DNA from: Neorhizobium galegae bv. orientalis str. HAMBI 540
GTDB lineage: Bacteria > Pseudomonadota > Alphaproteobacteria > Rhizobiales > Rhizobiaceae
DNA length: 64,000 bases
Direction: 5' to 3'
Assembly (NCBI RefSeq): GCF_000731315.1
Contig: NZ_HG938353.1
Location: forward strand, 124,001-188,000
The translations under genes were made by a program, and so were the position numbers. A model generated the notes under the pieces. That model saw only the letters and a list, made by a program, of their open reading frames with translations. It ran no database searches and was not told the DNA's origin. Below are positions 46,852-55,932 of the stretch, one piece after another. The first letter of the stretch is position 1. Each line of letters opens with the position of its first letter.

Positions 46852-47334
46852 ATGAAGTTTCGCCGGAAAAATGCGATTGGCGCCAGGCTGGCCTTGCGGC
46901 TCCTGGCAGCTCTTCTCGCCGCAACGGGCTCGCCGGTTCTGGCCGGCATGGGGACGGCCGTCGTGCCGACCCAGACGATCTATCCCGGCGAAGAGATCAC
47001 CGAGGGCAAGGTCGATGAGGTTCAGGTAACCAATCCGAATCTGGCCGGCGACTATGCCCGCAAGACCAGGGAAGTCGTGGGCATGGTGGCAAAGCGCACG
47101 CTGTTGGCCGGGCGTACCGTTCCGGTCTCGGCGCTACGCGAAGCCTTCGCGGTCACCCGCGGCAAGGCTGTTCGCCTGACCTTCACCATCGGCAGCATGA
47201 CGATTTCGGCCTCCGGCTCGCCGCTTGAGAATGCGGCTGTCGGGGACGTCATTCGCGCGCGCAACATCGATTCAGGCGTCACGGTCAGCGGCACCGTCAT
47301 GGCTGACGGGACAATCCAGGTGATGACGAAATGA
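46852..47334 (+). CDS. flgA: Flagellar P-ring assembly chaperone FlgA
   Basis: 160 residues. A long, Arg-rich Sec signal peptide with cleavage near residue 31 (SPVLA), then a SAF-type beta domain (TIYPGEEITEGKVDEV; TLLAGRTVPVSALRE). The C-terminal AVGDVIRARNIDSGVTVSGTV pattern is classical. A periplasmic chaperone for FlgI, which is encoded immediately downstream with a 4-bp overlap. Confidence 0.92.
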   Translation: MKFRRKNAIGARLALRLLAALLAATGSPVLAGMGTAVVPTQTIYPGEEITEGKVDEVQVTNPNLAGDYARKTREVVGMVAKRTLLAGRTVPVSALREAFAVTRGKAVRLTFTIGSMTISASGSPLENAAVGDVIRARNIDSGVTVSGTVMADGTIQVMTK

Positions 47335-48461
47335 GAACTCGTTTCTTCCTCACGACGCTCGCCGTGATAGGCTCCCTGCTGGGGAGCGTGCCGGCGTCCG
47401 CCGATGGCCCCTACATCGTCTCCGCCCGCATCAAGGATATCGCATCCCTGCAGGCTGGCCGCGACAACCAGTTGATCGGCTACGGTCTCGTCGTCGGCCT
47501 CCAGGGCACGGGCGACAGCCTGCGCTCGTCTCCCTTCACCGACCAGTCCATGAAAGCGATGCTGCAGAACCTCGGCATCTCGACGCAGGGCAGCCAGTCC
47601 AATGCCAAGAACGTCGCGGCCGTCATGGTCACGGCCAACCTGCCTCCTTTCGCTAGTCCCGGCAGCCGCATCGACGTCACGACCAGCTCGCTCGGCGACG
47701 CGACCTCGCTGCGCGGCGGCACTCTGGTGATGACCTCGCTTTCCGGCGCCGACGGCCAGATCTATGCTGTGGCCCAGGGCGCACTGGTCGTATCCGGGTT
47801 TTCGGCACAGGGCCAGGCGGCGACGCTGACCGAAGGCGTAACGACTGCGGCCCGGGTGCCGAACGGCGCAATTATCGAGCGCGAGCTGCCGTCCAAGTTC
47901 AAGGATTCGGTGAACCTCGTCCTGCAGCTCCGCAATCCGGATTTCTCGACCGCGGTGCGCGTCTCGGACATCGTCAACAGTTTCGCGGCACGCCGCTACG
48001 GTGGTCCGATCGCCGAGCCCCGCGATAGCCAGGAAGTGGTGATCGAGAAGCCGAAGAGCGCTGATCTGACGCGGCTGATGGCCGAGATCGAGAATCTCGT
48101 GGTTGAAACCGACACGCCGGCCAAGGTTGTCGTCAACGAACGGACCGGCACGATCGTCATCGGTGCGGATGTGAAGATCTCGCGTGTCGCGGTCAGCTAC
48201 GGCACGCTCACGGTGCAGGTCACCGAGACCCCGCAGGTGATCCAGCCTGAACCGTTCTCGCGCGGCGAGACGGCGGTTCAGCCCCAGACGGACATCATGG
48301 CGATGAAGAACGGCGGCCAGGTCGCGCTCCTCAACGGTCCGGATCTCAGGACCCTGGTCGCCGGCCTCAACAGCATCGGCGTGAAGCCGGACGGCATCAT
48401 CGCTATCCTGCAAGGCATCAAGTCCGCTGGTGCCCTTCAAGCGGAGCTCGTCCTGCAATGA
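47331..48461 (+). CDS. flgI: Flagellar P-ring protein FlgI
   Basis: 376 residues. Signal peptide to ~24 (SVPASA). Characteristic blocks: RIKDIASLQAGRDNQLIGYG, VVGLQGTGDSLRSSPFT, NAKNVAAVMVTANLPPFASPG, and C-terminal LVAGLNSIGVKPDGIIAILQ. Periplasmic peptidoglycan ring. Overlaps flgA and motE by 4 bases. Confidence 0.96.
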   Translation: MRTRFFLTTLAVIGSLLGSVPASADGPYIVSARIKDIASLQAGRDNQLIGYGLVVGLQGTGDSLRSSPFTDQSMKAMLQNLGISTQGSQSNAKNVAAVMVTANLPPFASPGSRIDVTTSSLGDATSLRGGTLVMTSLSGADGQIYAVAQGALVVSGFSAQGQAATLTEGVTTAARVPNGAIIERELPSKFKDSVNLVLQLRNPDFSTAVRVSDIVNSFAARRYGGPIAEPRDSQEVVIEKPKSADLTRLMAEIENLVVETDTPAKVVVNERTGTIVIGADVKISRVAVSYGTLTVQVTETPQVIQPEPFSRGETAVQPQTDIMAMKNGGQVALLNGPDLRTLVAGLNSIGVKPDGIIAILQGIKSAGALQAELVLQ

Positions 48462-49018
48462 CCGAGACCCTGTTCACCATTTCCATATCGAAGAAGCTGG
48501 CGCGTCGGGTGCTTGCCGCTGCTGCTGTCCTGACGTTGGTTTCCCAGGTCGGAGCGCAGCAGCCGGCTCCGGTCAACGAAGCGTCGACCAGCGACGAGAT
48601 CCAGAAGTTCTGCACCAATATCGCCGATGCCGCGCGAGACCAGCGTTATCTCCTGCAGAAGCAGGAGCTTGAAAAGCTGCAGGCGGACGTCGACGACCGC
48701 ATCAAGGCCCTCCAGGACCGGACCGCCGAATATCAGGACTGGTTGAAGCGCCGCAACGACTTCCTGGCACGCGCCCAGGCCGGCCTGGTCGACATCTTCA
48801 AGACGATGAAACCGGATGCGGCCGCGCCGCAGCTGGGAGAAATGAACATGGAGGTCGCGGCCGCGATCATCATGCAGCTTCCGGCCCGTCAATCGGCCCT
48901 TTTCCTTGCGGAAATGGATCCGCATAAGGCCGGCATGATCTCGACGATCATCTCTAGCGCTTCCGACCCGCACACGTCGAAAGCACGCGCTCCCAATGTT
49001 CCGAAAGTACCCTCATGA
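48458..49018 (+). CDS. motE: Periplasmic motility protein MotE
   Basis: 186 residues. N-terminal signal/anchor (~15-32, VLAAAAVLTLVSQVGA), a central coiled coil (~58-95, RYLLQKQELEKLQADVDDRI), and a C-terminal MgtE-N/FliG-like helical part (AAAIIMQLPARQSALFLAEM). This is the MotE arrangement known from Sinorhizobium, where it chaperones the periplasmic motor protein MotC. Coupled to flgI and flgH by 4-bp overlaps. Confidence 0.85.
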   Translation: MTETLFTISISKKLARRVLAAAAVLTLVSQVGAQQPAPVNEASTSDEIQKFCTNIADAARDQRYLLQKQELEKLQADVDDRIKALQDRTAEYQDWLKRRNDFLARAQAGLVDIFKTMKPDAAAPQLGEMNMEVAAAIIMQLPARQSALFLAEMDPHKAGMISTIISSASDPHTSKARAPNVPKVPS

Positions 49019-49734
49019 CGAAACGCATTCCCGCAATCCTCGCTGTTCTCCTTCTGGCCGGTTGTTCCAGCCAGACGATCAAGGAAATCGGCAATGCGCC
49101 GGCGATGAGCCCGATCGGGAGCGGCCTGCAATATGCGCAGGCGCCGCAGATGTCGTCCTATCCGAAGCAGCCGCGGCAGATGGCCAGCGGCTATTCGCTG
49201 TGGAGCGACAACCAGGCCGCGCTTTTCAAGGATTCGCGTGCCCTCAATGTCGGCGACATCCTGACCGTCGACATCAAGATCAACGACAAGGCGTCGTTCG
49301 ACAACGAGACGGAGCGCAACCGCAAGAATTCGACCAGCCTGACCTGGGGCGCCAACTTGAGCAATCTGTTCGGTTGGACTCCCAAGGCGGGCACGACCGG
49401 CGATCTGGGCACGGATTCGAACACGGATTCGCAGGGCAAGGGAACGACCAAGCGTGCCGAAAGCCTGAAGCTGCTCGTGGCTGCCGTCGTCACCGGTATT
49501 CTCGAAAACGGCAATCTCCTGATCAGTGGCTCACAGGAAGTGCGCGTCAACCACGAAATCCGCATTCTGAACGTTGCCGGTATCGTCCGGCCGCAGGATG
49601 TCGATTCCACCAATATGATCTCCTATGACAAGATCGCCGAAGCCCGCATCTCCTACGGTGGCCGCGGCCGCCTGACGGAAGTCCAGCAGCCGCCGGTCGG
49701 TCAGCAGGTCGTCGATATGTTCTCGCCCTTCTGA
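49015..49734 (+). CDS. flgH: Flagellar L-ring lipoprotein FlgH
   Basis: 239 residues. Lipoprotein signal with lipobox LLAGC and lipidated C17. The conserved SLWSDNQAALFKDSRALNVGDILTV, VDIKINDKASFDNET, VVTGILENGNLLISGSQEVRVN, and GIVRPQDVD blocks are present. Forms the outer-membrane ring. The start overlaps the motE stop. Confidence 0.95.
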   Translation: MTKRIPAILAVLLLAGCSSQTIKEIGNAPAMSPIGSGLQYAQAPQMSSYPKQPRQMASGYSLWSDNQAALFKDSRALNVGDILTVDIKINDKASFDNETERNRKNSTSLTWGANLSNLFGWTPKAGTTGDLGTDSNTDSQGKGTTKRAESLKLLVAAVVTGILENGNLLISGSQEVRVNHEIRILNVAGIVRPQDVDSTNMISYDKIAEARISYGGRGRLTEVQQPPVGQQVVDMFSPF

Positions 49735-49776
49735 CGGACCCGGGCGAAGGTCTCTTGATGTGAAGGTTTGAAGATC

Positions 49777-50292
49777 ATGGCGGATGAAGCACAGGCGGCC
49801 GACGCTAAGAAAAAGAAGAACGGCACCATCATGGTCATTGCGGGCGTCGCGATCCTGACCGTGATCGGCGCCGGTGGCGGCTGGGTTGTCGGCGGCATGA
49901 TCGCGCCGAAGGATCCGAACGCGCAGGCACATCAGGCGGAACCTGCGGCCGGCGAACACGGCGAAGCCGGCAAGAAGGAAGAGGGCCTTCCCCATATTTC
50001 CACCGAGGCCAACGGCGTCGTTCTCCTCGAGCCGATCACCACCAATCTCGCCTATCCGTCCGAGAACTGGATCCGGCTCGAAGTCGCGCTTGCATTCAAG
50101 GGGCCGCCGGAACTGACGCTTGCCGAAAATATCCACCAGGATATTCTCGCCTATATGCGGACGGTCTCGCTACAGCAGATCGAGGGTCCGCGAGGCTTCC
50201 AGTATCTCAAGGACGACATCAAGGAACGCGTCGATCTTCGCTCGCAGGGCAAGGTCGCCAAGGTGATGTTCCGCTCCTTCGTGATCGAATAG
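49777..50292 (+). CDS. fliL: Flagellar basal-body protein FliL
   Basis: 171 residues from ATG 49777 (MADEAQAADAKKKKNG); a TTG at 49768 is possible. One N-terminal membrane helix (~17-38), then the periplasmic stomatin-like domain (LEPITTNLAYPSENWIRLEV) that surrounds the stator. It ends KVMFRSFVIE-TAG. In related genomes fliP follows directly. Here a terminator and an eight-gene antisense island intervene, and a decayed second copy of this gene's end lies in front of fliP. Confidence 0.92.
   Translation: MADEAQAADAKKKKNGTIMVIAGVAILTVIGAGGGWVVGGMIAPKDPNAQAHQAEPAAGEHGEAGKKEEGLPHISTEANGVVLLEPITTNLAYPSENWIRLEVALAFKGPPELTLAENIHQDILAYMRTVSLQQIEGPRGFQYLKDDIKERVDLRSQGKVAKVMFRSFVIE
50260..50288 (+). 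repeat. Left copy of the fliL 3'-end repeat flanking the island
   Basis: 21 of 29 positions match 58334-58362 in an ungapped alignment. The two copies share AAGGTGA at the start and the perfect 12-mer CCTTCGTGATCG (50276-50287 and 58350-58361). This copy is the functional end of fliL. Confidence 0.7.
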
Positions 50293-50320
50293 CGGTCGTC
50301 TCAACGACAAATCACAAAAA

Positions 50321-50352
50321 AAGCGGCCTGTAAGCGGCCGCTTTGTTCGTTT
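50321..50352. terminator. Terminator after fliL
   Basis: AAGCGGCC (50321-50328) pairs with GGCCGCTT (50336-50343) over a 7-base loop. An A-tract (ACAAAAAA) lies on the left and TGTTCGTTT on the right, so it can work in both directions: for fliL on the plus strand and for the sugar island on the minus strand. Confidence 0.7.
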
Positions 50353-50379
50353 GGGTCGGATCTCTGTCCGATCGTGACT

Positions 50380-50403
50380 GCTCCTTCGGTTTACCGAAGG
50401 AGC
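50380..50403. terminator. Perfect hairpin at the end of the sugar island
   Basis: GCTCCTTCGGT (50380-50390) and ACCGAAGGAGC (50393-50403) form an 11-bp perfect inverted repeat with only two bases between arms. It is 10 bp from the stop of the last island gene and followed by ATCCTTTCGTTT on the plus strand. With the fliL hairpin it makes a double terminator at this convergent junction. Confidence 0.6.
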
Positions 50404-50413
50404 ATCCTTTCGT

Positions 50414-51184
50414 TTAGCGGACCCGCTTCAGGAAGCCGTCGGGGGCGACGGTAATCAGCAGCTTGTTCTCGACCGACTTGTCGATCTCGAATTCCGGATG
50501 GGTTTTCAGGTATTCGAAGACGGCGGTTTTCGGATTGTCGCCTGGTCCCCAGGGGCGATCGCCCGCCAGTTCCTTCGGAAGGTCCTCGACGACGGTGTCG
50601 AACACGACGCAATAGCTGCCGACGCTGGTGAGCGGGGCATAGAGCTTGAGTTCCTCGAGAACGTGCTCGTGCGTGTGGTTGCTGTCGAGGCTGATCAGGA
50701 TGCGCGAGTAGCCGGCAGCGACCTTGCGGACCTGGTCCATGATCTCGGGCGCGATGCTGGAGCCCTGGATCATCTCGATCCGCGATGCCATCGGGTGGGC
50801 CTCGATCGCGTCCTTGTTGTGGGGGCGGATGTCGATGTCGATGCCGAGAACCTTGCGCTTCGGCTTGGCGGGATCGACGACTTCGCCCTTTTCCGCCGCT
50901 TCCGACAGTTCCAGCAGCGCCAGCATCGAGGCGCTGAGGATGAGGGAGCCGCCATGGGCGATGCCGGTCTCGATGATCAGGTCGGGTTTTACCGTCCAGA
51001 TCAGCTCCTGCATGGCGACCATGTCCTGCGGATACTGGATGATCGGCCGGCCGAGCCAGAAATAGTTGTAGGAATATTGCGAGGCGATCGACGTGCGCAT
51101 GAACTGCGCGGCGCTGTCGGTAAGTTCCTTGTTTCCAGGGACGGCAGCGACGCGGGCTTCAACTTCCTTGGTGAAATCACTCAT
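50414..51184 (-). CDS. CmcI-like SAM-dependent O-methyltransferase (cephalosporin hydroxylase family)
   Basis: 256 residues from ATG 51184 (MSDFTKEVEARV), with GGGGA upstream. The family name is historical; known members are sugar or rhamnosyl O-methyltransferases. Seen: FWLGRPIIQYPQDMVAMQEL, the SAM loop LIIETGIAHGGSLI (E72), the acidic GIDIDIRPHN and SLDSNHTHEHVLEEL metal-binding-like motifs, and VVFDTVVEDLP. Last gene of the island operon, overlapping the previous gene by 8 bp. Likely O-methylates the island's deoxysugar; target position unknown. Confidence 0.75.
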   Translation of the reverse strand: MSDFTKEVEARVAAVPGNKELTDSAAQFMRTSIASQYSYNYFWLGRPIIQYPQDMVAMQELIWTVKPDLIIETGIAHGGSLILSASMLALLELSEAAEKGEVVDPAKPKRKVLGIDIDIRPHNKDAIEAHPMASRIEMIQGSSIAPEIMDQVRKVAAGYSRILISLDSNHTHEHVLEELKLYAPLTSVGSYCVVFDTVVEDLPKELAGDRPWGPGDNPKTAVFEYLKTHPEFEIDKSVENKLLITVAPDGFLKRVR

Positions 51185-52238
51185 TGTCGATCCCCACATA
51201 GGTATAGGCGTTGTGAGACAGCATTCGAATTTCCTCGAGATAATTGGAGTTCATGACGTAGATGGTCGAGCCGTGGGGAAGCTTCGCCAGGGCCTGGTCC
51301 GGCGATTGCACCATCAGGCCGGTCGCCGGCAGGAATTTGCCCTGTTTGGCGGGATTGATGTCGATGACCATGTCGACCGGCTGCCCCTGACGGGATTTCA
51401 GCAGCGAGAAGGTCACCCCTTTCGACGCGCCGCCCCAGATCGCCGAACTGTCGCCCGCTGCAATTCGATCGCCCAGTGTGCGGGTAAAGTCGGCGGGAAA
51501 CGCGACGCGATCGGTTTCTTCGCGCACCGGCGGCTGCAACGAGTCCAGCTCGGCCACCACGTAAAGGTACTGCCCGCCGAAAATCCGGCCGCTTTCGATG
51601 ACATTGCCGAAGATCCGGTGGAAATCGGCCAGGCGGAAATAATTGACGTGCTCGTAGAATACGTCGAACCAGGCACGGTGTTCCATGATCCAGTCGAAGC
51701 AGGGTACTTCGATATAGATACGGCCCTTGCCGCCGTTCGCCTTGCAGAGCTCGACGAGGAAATCATACGGGCTCTGGATATGCTCCAGCACATGGCGAAG
51801 GATCAGTCCGTCGCCTTGAACGTCGACGCCGGCCTCGAAATAATGCCGTTTCACGCGCGGGTTCGTGCCCTCGTAGGTGGGGTCGAAACCGGTGAGGTCG
51901 AAGCCTTTTTCGAGCAGCATTTCGAGGAAGAGGCCCTTGCCGCAGCCAACCTCCACCAGGTTCTCGCGGCCCATCGTCCGCTCGACGATGCCGGCCACCA
52001 TTTCCAGATGCTGGTGAAAATGCCGGCTGACACCCTGTTCGTTATTGTAATTGCCGTCGTAGTCCATGAGCTTCGGGTCGAACGCATCGTTGTAGACGAG
52101 GCCCGTGTTCATGTCCTGCACCAGGCGGATGTCGCCCTTGGCGCAGTTCTTAGCTTCCGCCGCCGTGGGATAAACGCGGTTCTGGAAGGTCGGTAACTGC
52201 GGCTGTTCGTAAAGCAGCAGGGTATCTTTCGTTGTCAT
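51177..52238 (-). CDS. SAM-dependent methyltransferase, C-methyltransferase-like, with reduced N-terminus
   Basis: 353 residues. SAM motif LVEVGCGKGLFLEMLLEKGF is intact. The C-terminal third (IWGGASKGVTFSLL, INPAKQGKFLPATG, IYVMNSNYLEEI) parallels the C-terminal domain of the neighbouring NDP-hexose C-methyltransferase (AYGAAAKGNTLL, AAAKQNKFMPGS). However, the paired CxxC zinc ligands of that family are missing (a single C is seen in KNCAKGD). The active-site YHEH becomes FYEH. It may be a diverged second sugar methyltransferase. Fourth from the 5' end after the SDR, 4 bp gap. Confidence 0.65.
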   Translation of the reverse strand: MTTKDTLLLYEQPQLPTFQNRVYPTAAEAKNCAKGDIRLVQDMNTGLVYNDAFDPKLMDYDGNYNNEQGVSRHFHQHLEMVAGIVERTMGRENLVEVGCGKGLFLEMLLEKGFDLTGFDPTYEGTNPRVKRHYFEAGVDVQGDGLILRHVLEHIQSPYDFLVELCKANGGKGRIYIEVPCFDWIMEHRAWFDVFYEHVNYFRLADFHRIFGNVIESGRIFGGQYLYVVAELDSLQPPVREETDRVAFPADFTRTLGDRIAAGDSSAIWGGASKGVTFSLLKSRQGQPVDMVIDINPAKQGKFLPATGLMVQSPDQALAKLPHGSTIYVMNSNYLEEIRMLSHNAYTYVGIDNE

Positions 52239-52242
52239 GTCA

Positions 52243-53076
52243 TCACCTCGTTAATCCTACAACGCAGGGAGGATCCACCAGATTGTCGGGACGGGCGCCG
52301 AATCGCAGAAGATCGCGTCGACCATACTCGTCGGCCAATCGCTCGGCTATCTGCCGCACGGTGACCGGAATTCCGGAACAGATGTTGGCTGCTCCCGTTC
52401 TATCGCCAAGCCCGATATCAGCAATCTGCCTTCCTGCTTCGCGAACGTCCAGGAAGTCGCGGATCTGGTTGCCGCTGGTCAAATCCACCGGTTTGCCTGC
52501 GGCGAGCTGCGCGCGAAGGTAGGGAAACAGCCGTCGCTCGTCTTCACCTTCGCCGAAAAGATAAAAGAGTCGGCACCAGGCAAAGCTGATCCGGTGCAGC
52601 GGCAGCCATTGCGACAGAGCCATAAATACTGCGGCTTTCGCGCCGGCATAGGGGCTGATCGGGCGCAGCGGCGTGTCGGTGGCGAGCATGCCCACCGAGA
52701 CGTCATATTCGAAACACGTGCCCACGCCGACGAACCGTTTGACGCCGGCGAGAGCCGCGCCCTGCGCCATCCGTAACGTGCCTTCGAGGCAGACGATATT
52801 TTCCGCCGACTGCAGATATTTGCCAGGCTCCGCATACCAGGCGACATGTGCGACCGTATCGACGCCTTCGAGGGTCTTCGCCCACCACTCGACCGGCTCG
52901 CGAAACAGGTCCGGCGTCCGCACGATGCTCTCGACAGCGGAGAGATCGCCAAGCCGGCTTTCCGCTGATCCTTCGCGTAAAATCACCCGGACGCGCACAC
53001 CGGATTCGGTCAGCGCCCGCAGTACCTGCCGGCCGACAAAACCTGTTCCTCCGGTGAGCAGGACGAGTGGCGTCAT
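52243..53076 (-). CDS. NAD(P)-dependent sugar epimerase/reductase (extended SDR)
   Basis: 277 residues. Dinucleotide motif LLTGGTGFVG (G9-G15), catalytic T120 (GVGTCFEYD), Y143 and K147 (SPYAGAK). Shorter than dehydratases of this superfamily, so a 4-ketoreductase that finishes the deoxysugar is the best guess; a 4-epimerase is the alternative. Overlaps the C-methyltransferase stop by 4 bp (ATGA). Confidence 0.75.
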   Translation of the reverse strand: MTPLVLLTGGTGFVGRQVLRALTESGVRVRVILREGSAESRLGDLSAVESIVRTPDLFREPVEWWAKTLEGVDTVAHVAWYAEPGKYLQSAENIVCLEGTLRMAQGAALAGVKRFVGVGTCFEYDVSVGMLATDTPLRPISPYAGAKAAVFMALSQWLPLHRISFAWCRLFYLFGEGEDERRLFPYLRAQLAAGKPVDLTSGNQIRDFLDVREAGRQIADIGLGDRTGAANICSGIPVTVRQIAERLADEYGRRDLLRFGARPDNLVDPPCVVGLTR

Positions 53077-54296
53077 ATGACCTTCAATTCCGGCACGGCG
53101 GTTACGAACCTGGTGCCCTGATCGGCAAGCGAAGCCAGCTGCTGACGGACTTCGGTCGCGATGTTCCAGGGCAGGATCATCACATAGTCCGGCCGGCGCG
53201 CGACGATCTCGTCCGGATGCAGGATCGGAATGTGGCTGCCCGGCATGAACTTGTTCTGCTTGGCGGCTGCGGCATCGCAGACATAGGGCAGCAGGTCCGG
53301 CTTGACGCCGGCGAAGTTGAGGAGCGTGTTGCCCTTGGCCGCGGCGCCATAGGCTGCCACCGTCTTGCCCTCGCGCTTTGCGTCCAGCAGGAAGGCGAGC
53401 GCGTCGTTCTTGACCTTTTCGGCCTTGGCCTGGAAATCGGCATAGGTGGCCGAGGTCTGAAGACCACGGCGCTGCTCTTCGCCGAGAAGTGCGGCAACCG
53501 CCTCTGTCGTCTGCCGCGGATCACCCGCATGGCATCCGTAGACGCGCAGGCTGCCGCCATGGGTCGGCAATTCCTCGACGTCGAAGATACGTAAGCCCGC
53601 CGCTTCGAAGATCTTTCCGACCGTGAAGAGGGAAAGATAGGAGAAGTGCTCGTGATAGACCGTATCGAACTGATTGTACTCGATGAGCCGCATCACATGC
53701 GGAAATTCGAGCGTGACGGTGCCGCCGGCCTTCAGCACCGCCTTCAGGCCGCGCGTGAAATCGTTGATATCTGGAACATGCGCATAGACGTTGTTGCCGA
53801 GGATGAGATCGGCACCCTTGCCTTCCTCAGCCAGCATTTTGCCGAGCGCTTCGCCAAAGAATTCTCGGCGGACCGGAATGCCGAGCGCCTCGGCAGCTTC
53901 GGCGGTGCTGGCCGTCGGCTCGACGCCGAGGCAGGGTATGCCGGCCTTGACGAAGTTCTTGAGGAGATAACCGTCGTTCGAGGCGACCTCGATGACCATG
54001 CTGTCCCGGCCGAGACCGAGACGGGAGGTGATCATCTCGACATAACGGGCTGCATGGGCGAGCCAGCTCGTCGATGCGCTGGAAAAATACGCATATTCGG
54101 CACTGAAGAGCGATTCGGCCGAGGCATAGTCCTCGGTCTGGACCAGCCAGCATTCCTCGCAGACCTGTAGCCGCAAGGGAAAATAGACTTCCGGCTTTAC
54201 CAGATCTTCGGCGGTGAGATACGCGTTGGATGGCGGCGCGAAGCCGAGGTCCAGGAAATCGCAGCGAAGTGCGGTCCCGCAGTGGCGGCAGTTCAT
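53073..54296 (-). CDS. NDP-hexose C-methyltransferase (class I SAM, zinc-binding)
   Basis: 407 residues in the three-part layout of TylC3/TcaB9-like enzymes. N-terminal zinc ligands C3, C6, C46 and C49 (NCRHCG; VCEECW). SAM domain has VIEVASNDGYLLKNFV and the active-site motif VYHEHFSY. The C-terminal half has VAAYGAAAKGNTLL. It adds a methyl group to the carbon next to a keto group of an NDP-4-keto-6-deoxyhexose, usually C3. Overlaps the epimerase gene by 4 bp. It strongly implies a branched-chain sugar. Confidence 0.85.
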   Translation of the reverse strand: MNCRHCGTALRCDFLDLGFAPPSNAYLTAEDLVKPEVYFPLRLQVCEECWLVQTEDYASAESLFSAEYAYFSSASTSWLAHAARYVEMITSRLGLGRDSMVIEVASNDGYLLKNFVKAGIPCLGVEPTASTAEAAEALGIPVRREFFGEALGKMLAEEGKGADLILGNNVYAHVPDINDFTRGLKAVLKAGGTVTLEFPHVMRLIEYNQFDTVYHEHFSYLSLFTVGKIFEAAGLRIFDVEELPTHGGSLRVYGCHAGDPRQTTEAVAALLGEEQRRGLQTSATYADFQAKAEKVKNDALAFLLDAKREGKTVAAYGAAAKGNTLLNFAGVKPDLLPYVCDAAAAKQNKFMPGSHIPILHPDEIVARRPDYVMILPWNIATEVRQQLASLADQGTRFVTAVPELKVI

Positions 54297-54853
54297 GGCG
54301 TCAGTCCCGTGAATTGTGATGTCAGGAAGGAATGACCGCGATCACGATCCGACATTTCGGTGATCTCCAGCGGCCAGGCGATGGCGAGTGCGGGATCCAG
54401 CGCGTTCAGCGCACCTTCCGAACCGGCCGCGTAGGGCATCGAATGGAAATAGAGAAGCTCGCAGTCGTCGGTGAGTGCTTGGAAGCCATGCGCGAACCCT
54501 TCCGGGATCAGCAGCGAGCGGCGGTTCTCGGCGGAAAGCTCCTGGGCATGCCATCTCAGGAAGGTTGGCGAATCGCGTCTGAGATCCACTGCGACGTCGA
54601 AGACCGCGCCGCGCAGGCAATTGACCAGTTTCATCTCGGCATGGGGAGGGCGTTGGAAATGCATGCCGCGCACGGTGCCCTGGCGGGCCGTCATTGTCAG
54701 GTTGATCTGGGCGATCGGCTTTTCCCAACCCACCGGCGCCAGTTCGTCTGCGCAGAACATGCGCGACAGGAAGCCGCGCGAATCACCGAGGTTCTGGCGT
54801 TCGACGAGCTTCAGGCCGGCAAGCGGCAGATCGGTGACGGTGAAGCGGCTCAA
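54293..54853 (-). CDS. RmlC-like NDP-4-keto-6-deoxyhexose 3,5-epimerase
   Basis: 186 residues from TTG 54853, chosen because TTGA overlaps the rfbG stop (TGA) and GAGG lies ~8 nt upstream; the frame continues farther but overlaps rfbG. Cupin fold: ERQNLGDSRGFLSRMF, VRGMHFQ with catalytic H65, VFDVAVDLRRDSPTF, and LLIPEGFAHGFQAL. The C-terminal 'WnDP' motif of true RmlC is altered to ALDP. It may act as a 3- or 5-epimerase on the CDP-linked intermediate. Confidence 0.8.
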   Translation of the reverse strand: MSRFTVTDLPLAGLKLVERQNLGDSRGFLSRMFCADELAPVGWEKPIAQINLTMTARQGTVRGMHFQRPPHAEMKLVNCLRGAVFDVAVDLRRDSPTFLRWHAQELSAENRRSLLIPEGFAHGFQALTDDCELLYFHSMPYAAGSEGALNALDPALAIAWPLEITEMSDRDRGHSFLTSQFTGLTP

Positions 54854-55932
54854 GGGCGTGCCTCGTATTCGTCGATTTCGGCCTCGCAAAGGGCGCGGGC
54901 GTCGGCGCCGTCATTCTGCGCACGATACCATTTCATCGTCCGGTCGACAGCCTCCGCCAGCGACCAGCGCGGTTCGATACCCAGCATATGCCGCGCCTTG
55001 GCCGTTTCCAAGGCAAGCCAGCCCGCTTCGTGCGGTCCCTCGGTGCCGTCGCCGTATTCTACATCGCCGCGGCCGTAGGAGGCGCGGGCGATTTCGATCA
55101 CCTGGCGCACCGGTGCAGCTTCATGGCTGATCGGGCCGAAATTGAAGGCGTCGCCAATCGAGGGATCGCTCCACAGCCGTTCGGCAAGCACGAGATAGGC
55201 TGAGAGCGGTTCGAGCACGTGCTGCCAAGGGCGCTTGGCTTCCGGCCGCCGGACGCTGAGGGAATTGCCGGACTGCCAGGCGCGCACCGCATCCGGCAGC
55301 AGACGGTCGGCCGACCAGTCGCCGCCGCCGATCACGTTGCCCGCCCGGGCGCTGGCAACCGCCACGCCTTTTTCGCGCAGAAATGAATCGCGGTAGCTCG
55401 CAATGATAATCTCGGATGCGGCCTTGCTGGCGCTGTAGGGATCGTGCCCGCCGAGATGATCGGTCTCCCGGTAGGGAAAGGCGTGTTCGAGGTTGCGGTA
55501 GACCTTGTCCGTGGTGATCGCGACGACCACGCGCGCGGACGGCACCGAGCGGACCGCCTCCAGCAGGTTGGCGGTTCCGAGCACGTTGGTCGCGAACGTG
55601 CCAAGCGGATCCTGGTAGCTCGGGCGCACCAGGGCCTGAGCGCCGAGATGCATGACGATGTCGGGGGAGGCGGAGCGTACCAGTTCGGCGAGCCTGGCCG
55701 CATCGCGGATATCCTGGAAATGACTTTCCCTGAGATCGGGCCGCGCGAGCGCAAAGAGGCTGGGCTGCGTTTCGGGCAGCAGGGCAATGCCGGTGACTTC
55801 GGCGCCGAGGCGACCGAGCCAGATGGAGAGCCAGGCTCCCTTGAAGCCTGTATGCCCTGTCAAAAGGACGCGTTTACCTTCCCAGAAACCGCGGCTCGGC
55901 TGGGCTCCTCCGCTCACGGCCAGATTTTCCAT
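54850..55932 (-). CDS. rfbG: CDP-glucose 4,6-dehydratase
   Basis: 360 residues from ATG 55932 (MENLAVSGG). NAD-binding [12 protein letters not shown] (G26, G29, G32), followed by [11 protein letters not shown]. Catalytic ITTDKVYRN and [11 protein letters not shown], and [18 protein letters not shown], distinguish this family from RmlB. It converts CDP-glucose to CDP-4-keto-6-deoxyglucose. Its start lies 19 bp inside rfbF. Confidence 0.9.
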   Translation of the reverse strand: MENLAVSGGAQPSRGFWEGKRVLLTGHTGFKGAWLSIWLGRLGAEVTGIALLPETQPSLFALARPDLRESHFQDIRDAARLAELVRSASPDIVMHLGAQALVRPSYQDPLGTFATNVLGTANLLEAVRSVPSARVVVAITTDKVYRNLEHAFPYRETDHLGGHDPYSASKAASEIIIASYRDSFLREKGVAVASARAGNVIGGGDWSADRLLPDAVRAWQSGNSLSVRRPEAKRPWQHVLEPLSAYLVLAERLWSDPSIGDAFNFGPISHEAAPVRQVIEIARASYGRGDVEYGDGTEGPHEAGWLALETAKARHMLGIEPRWSLAEAVDRTMKWYRAQNDGADARALCEAEIDEYEARP

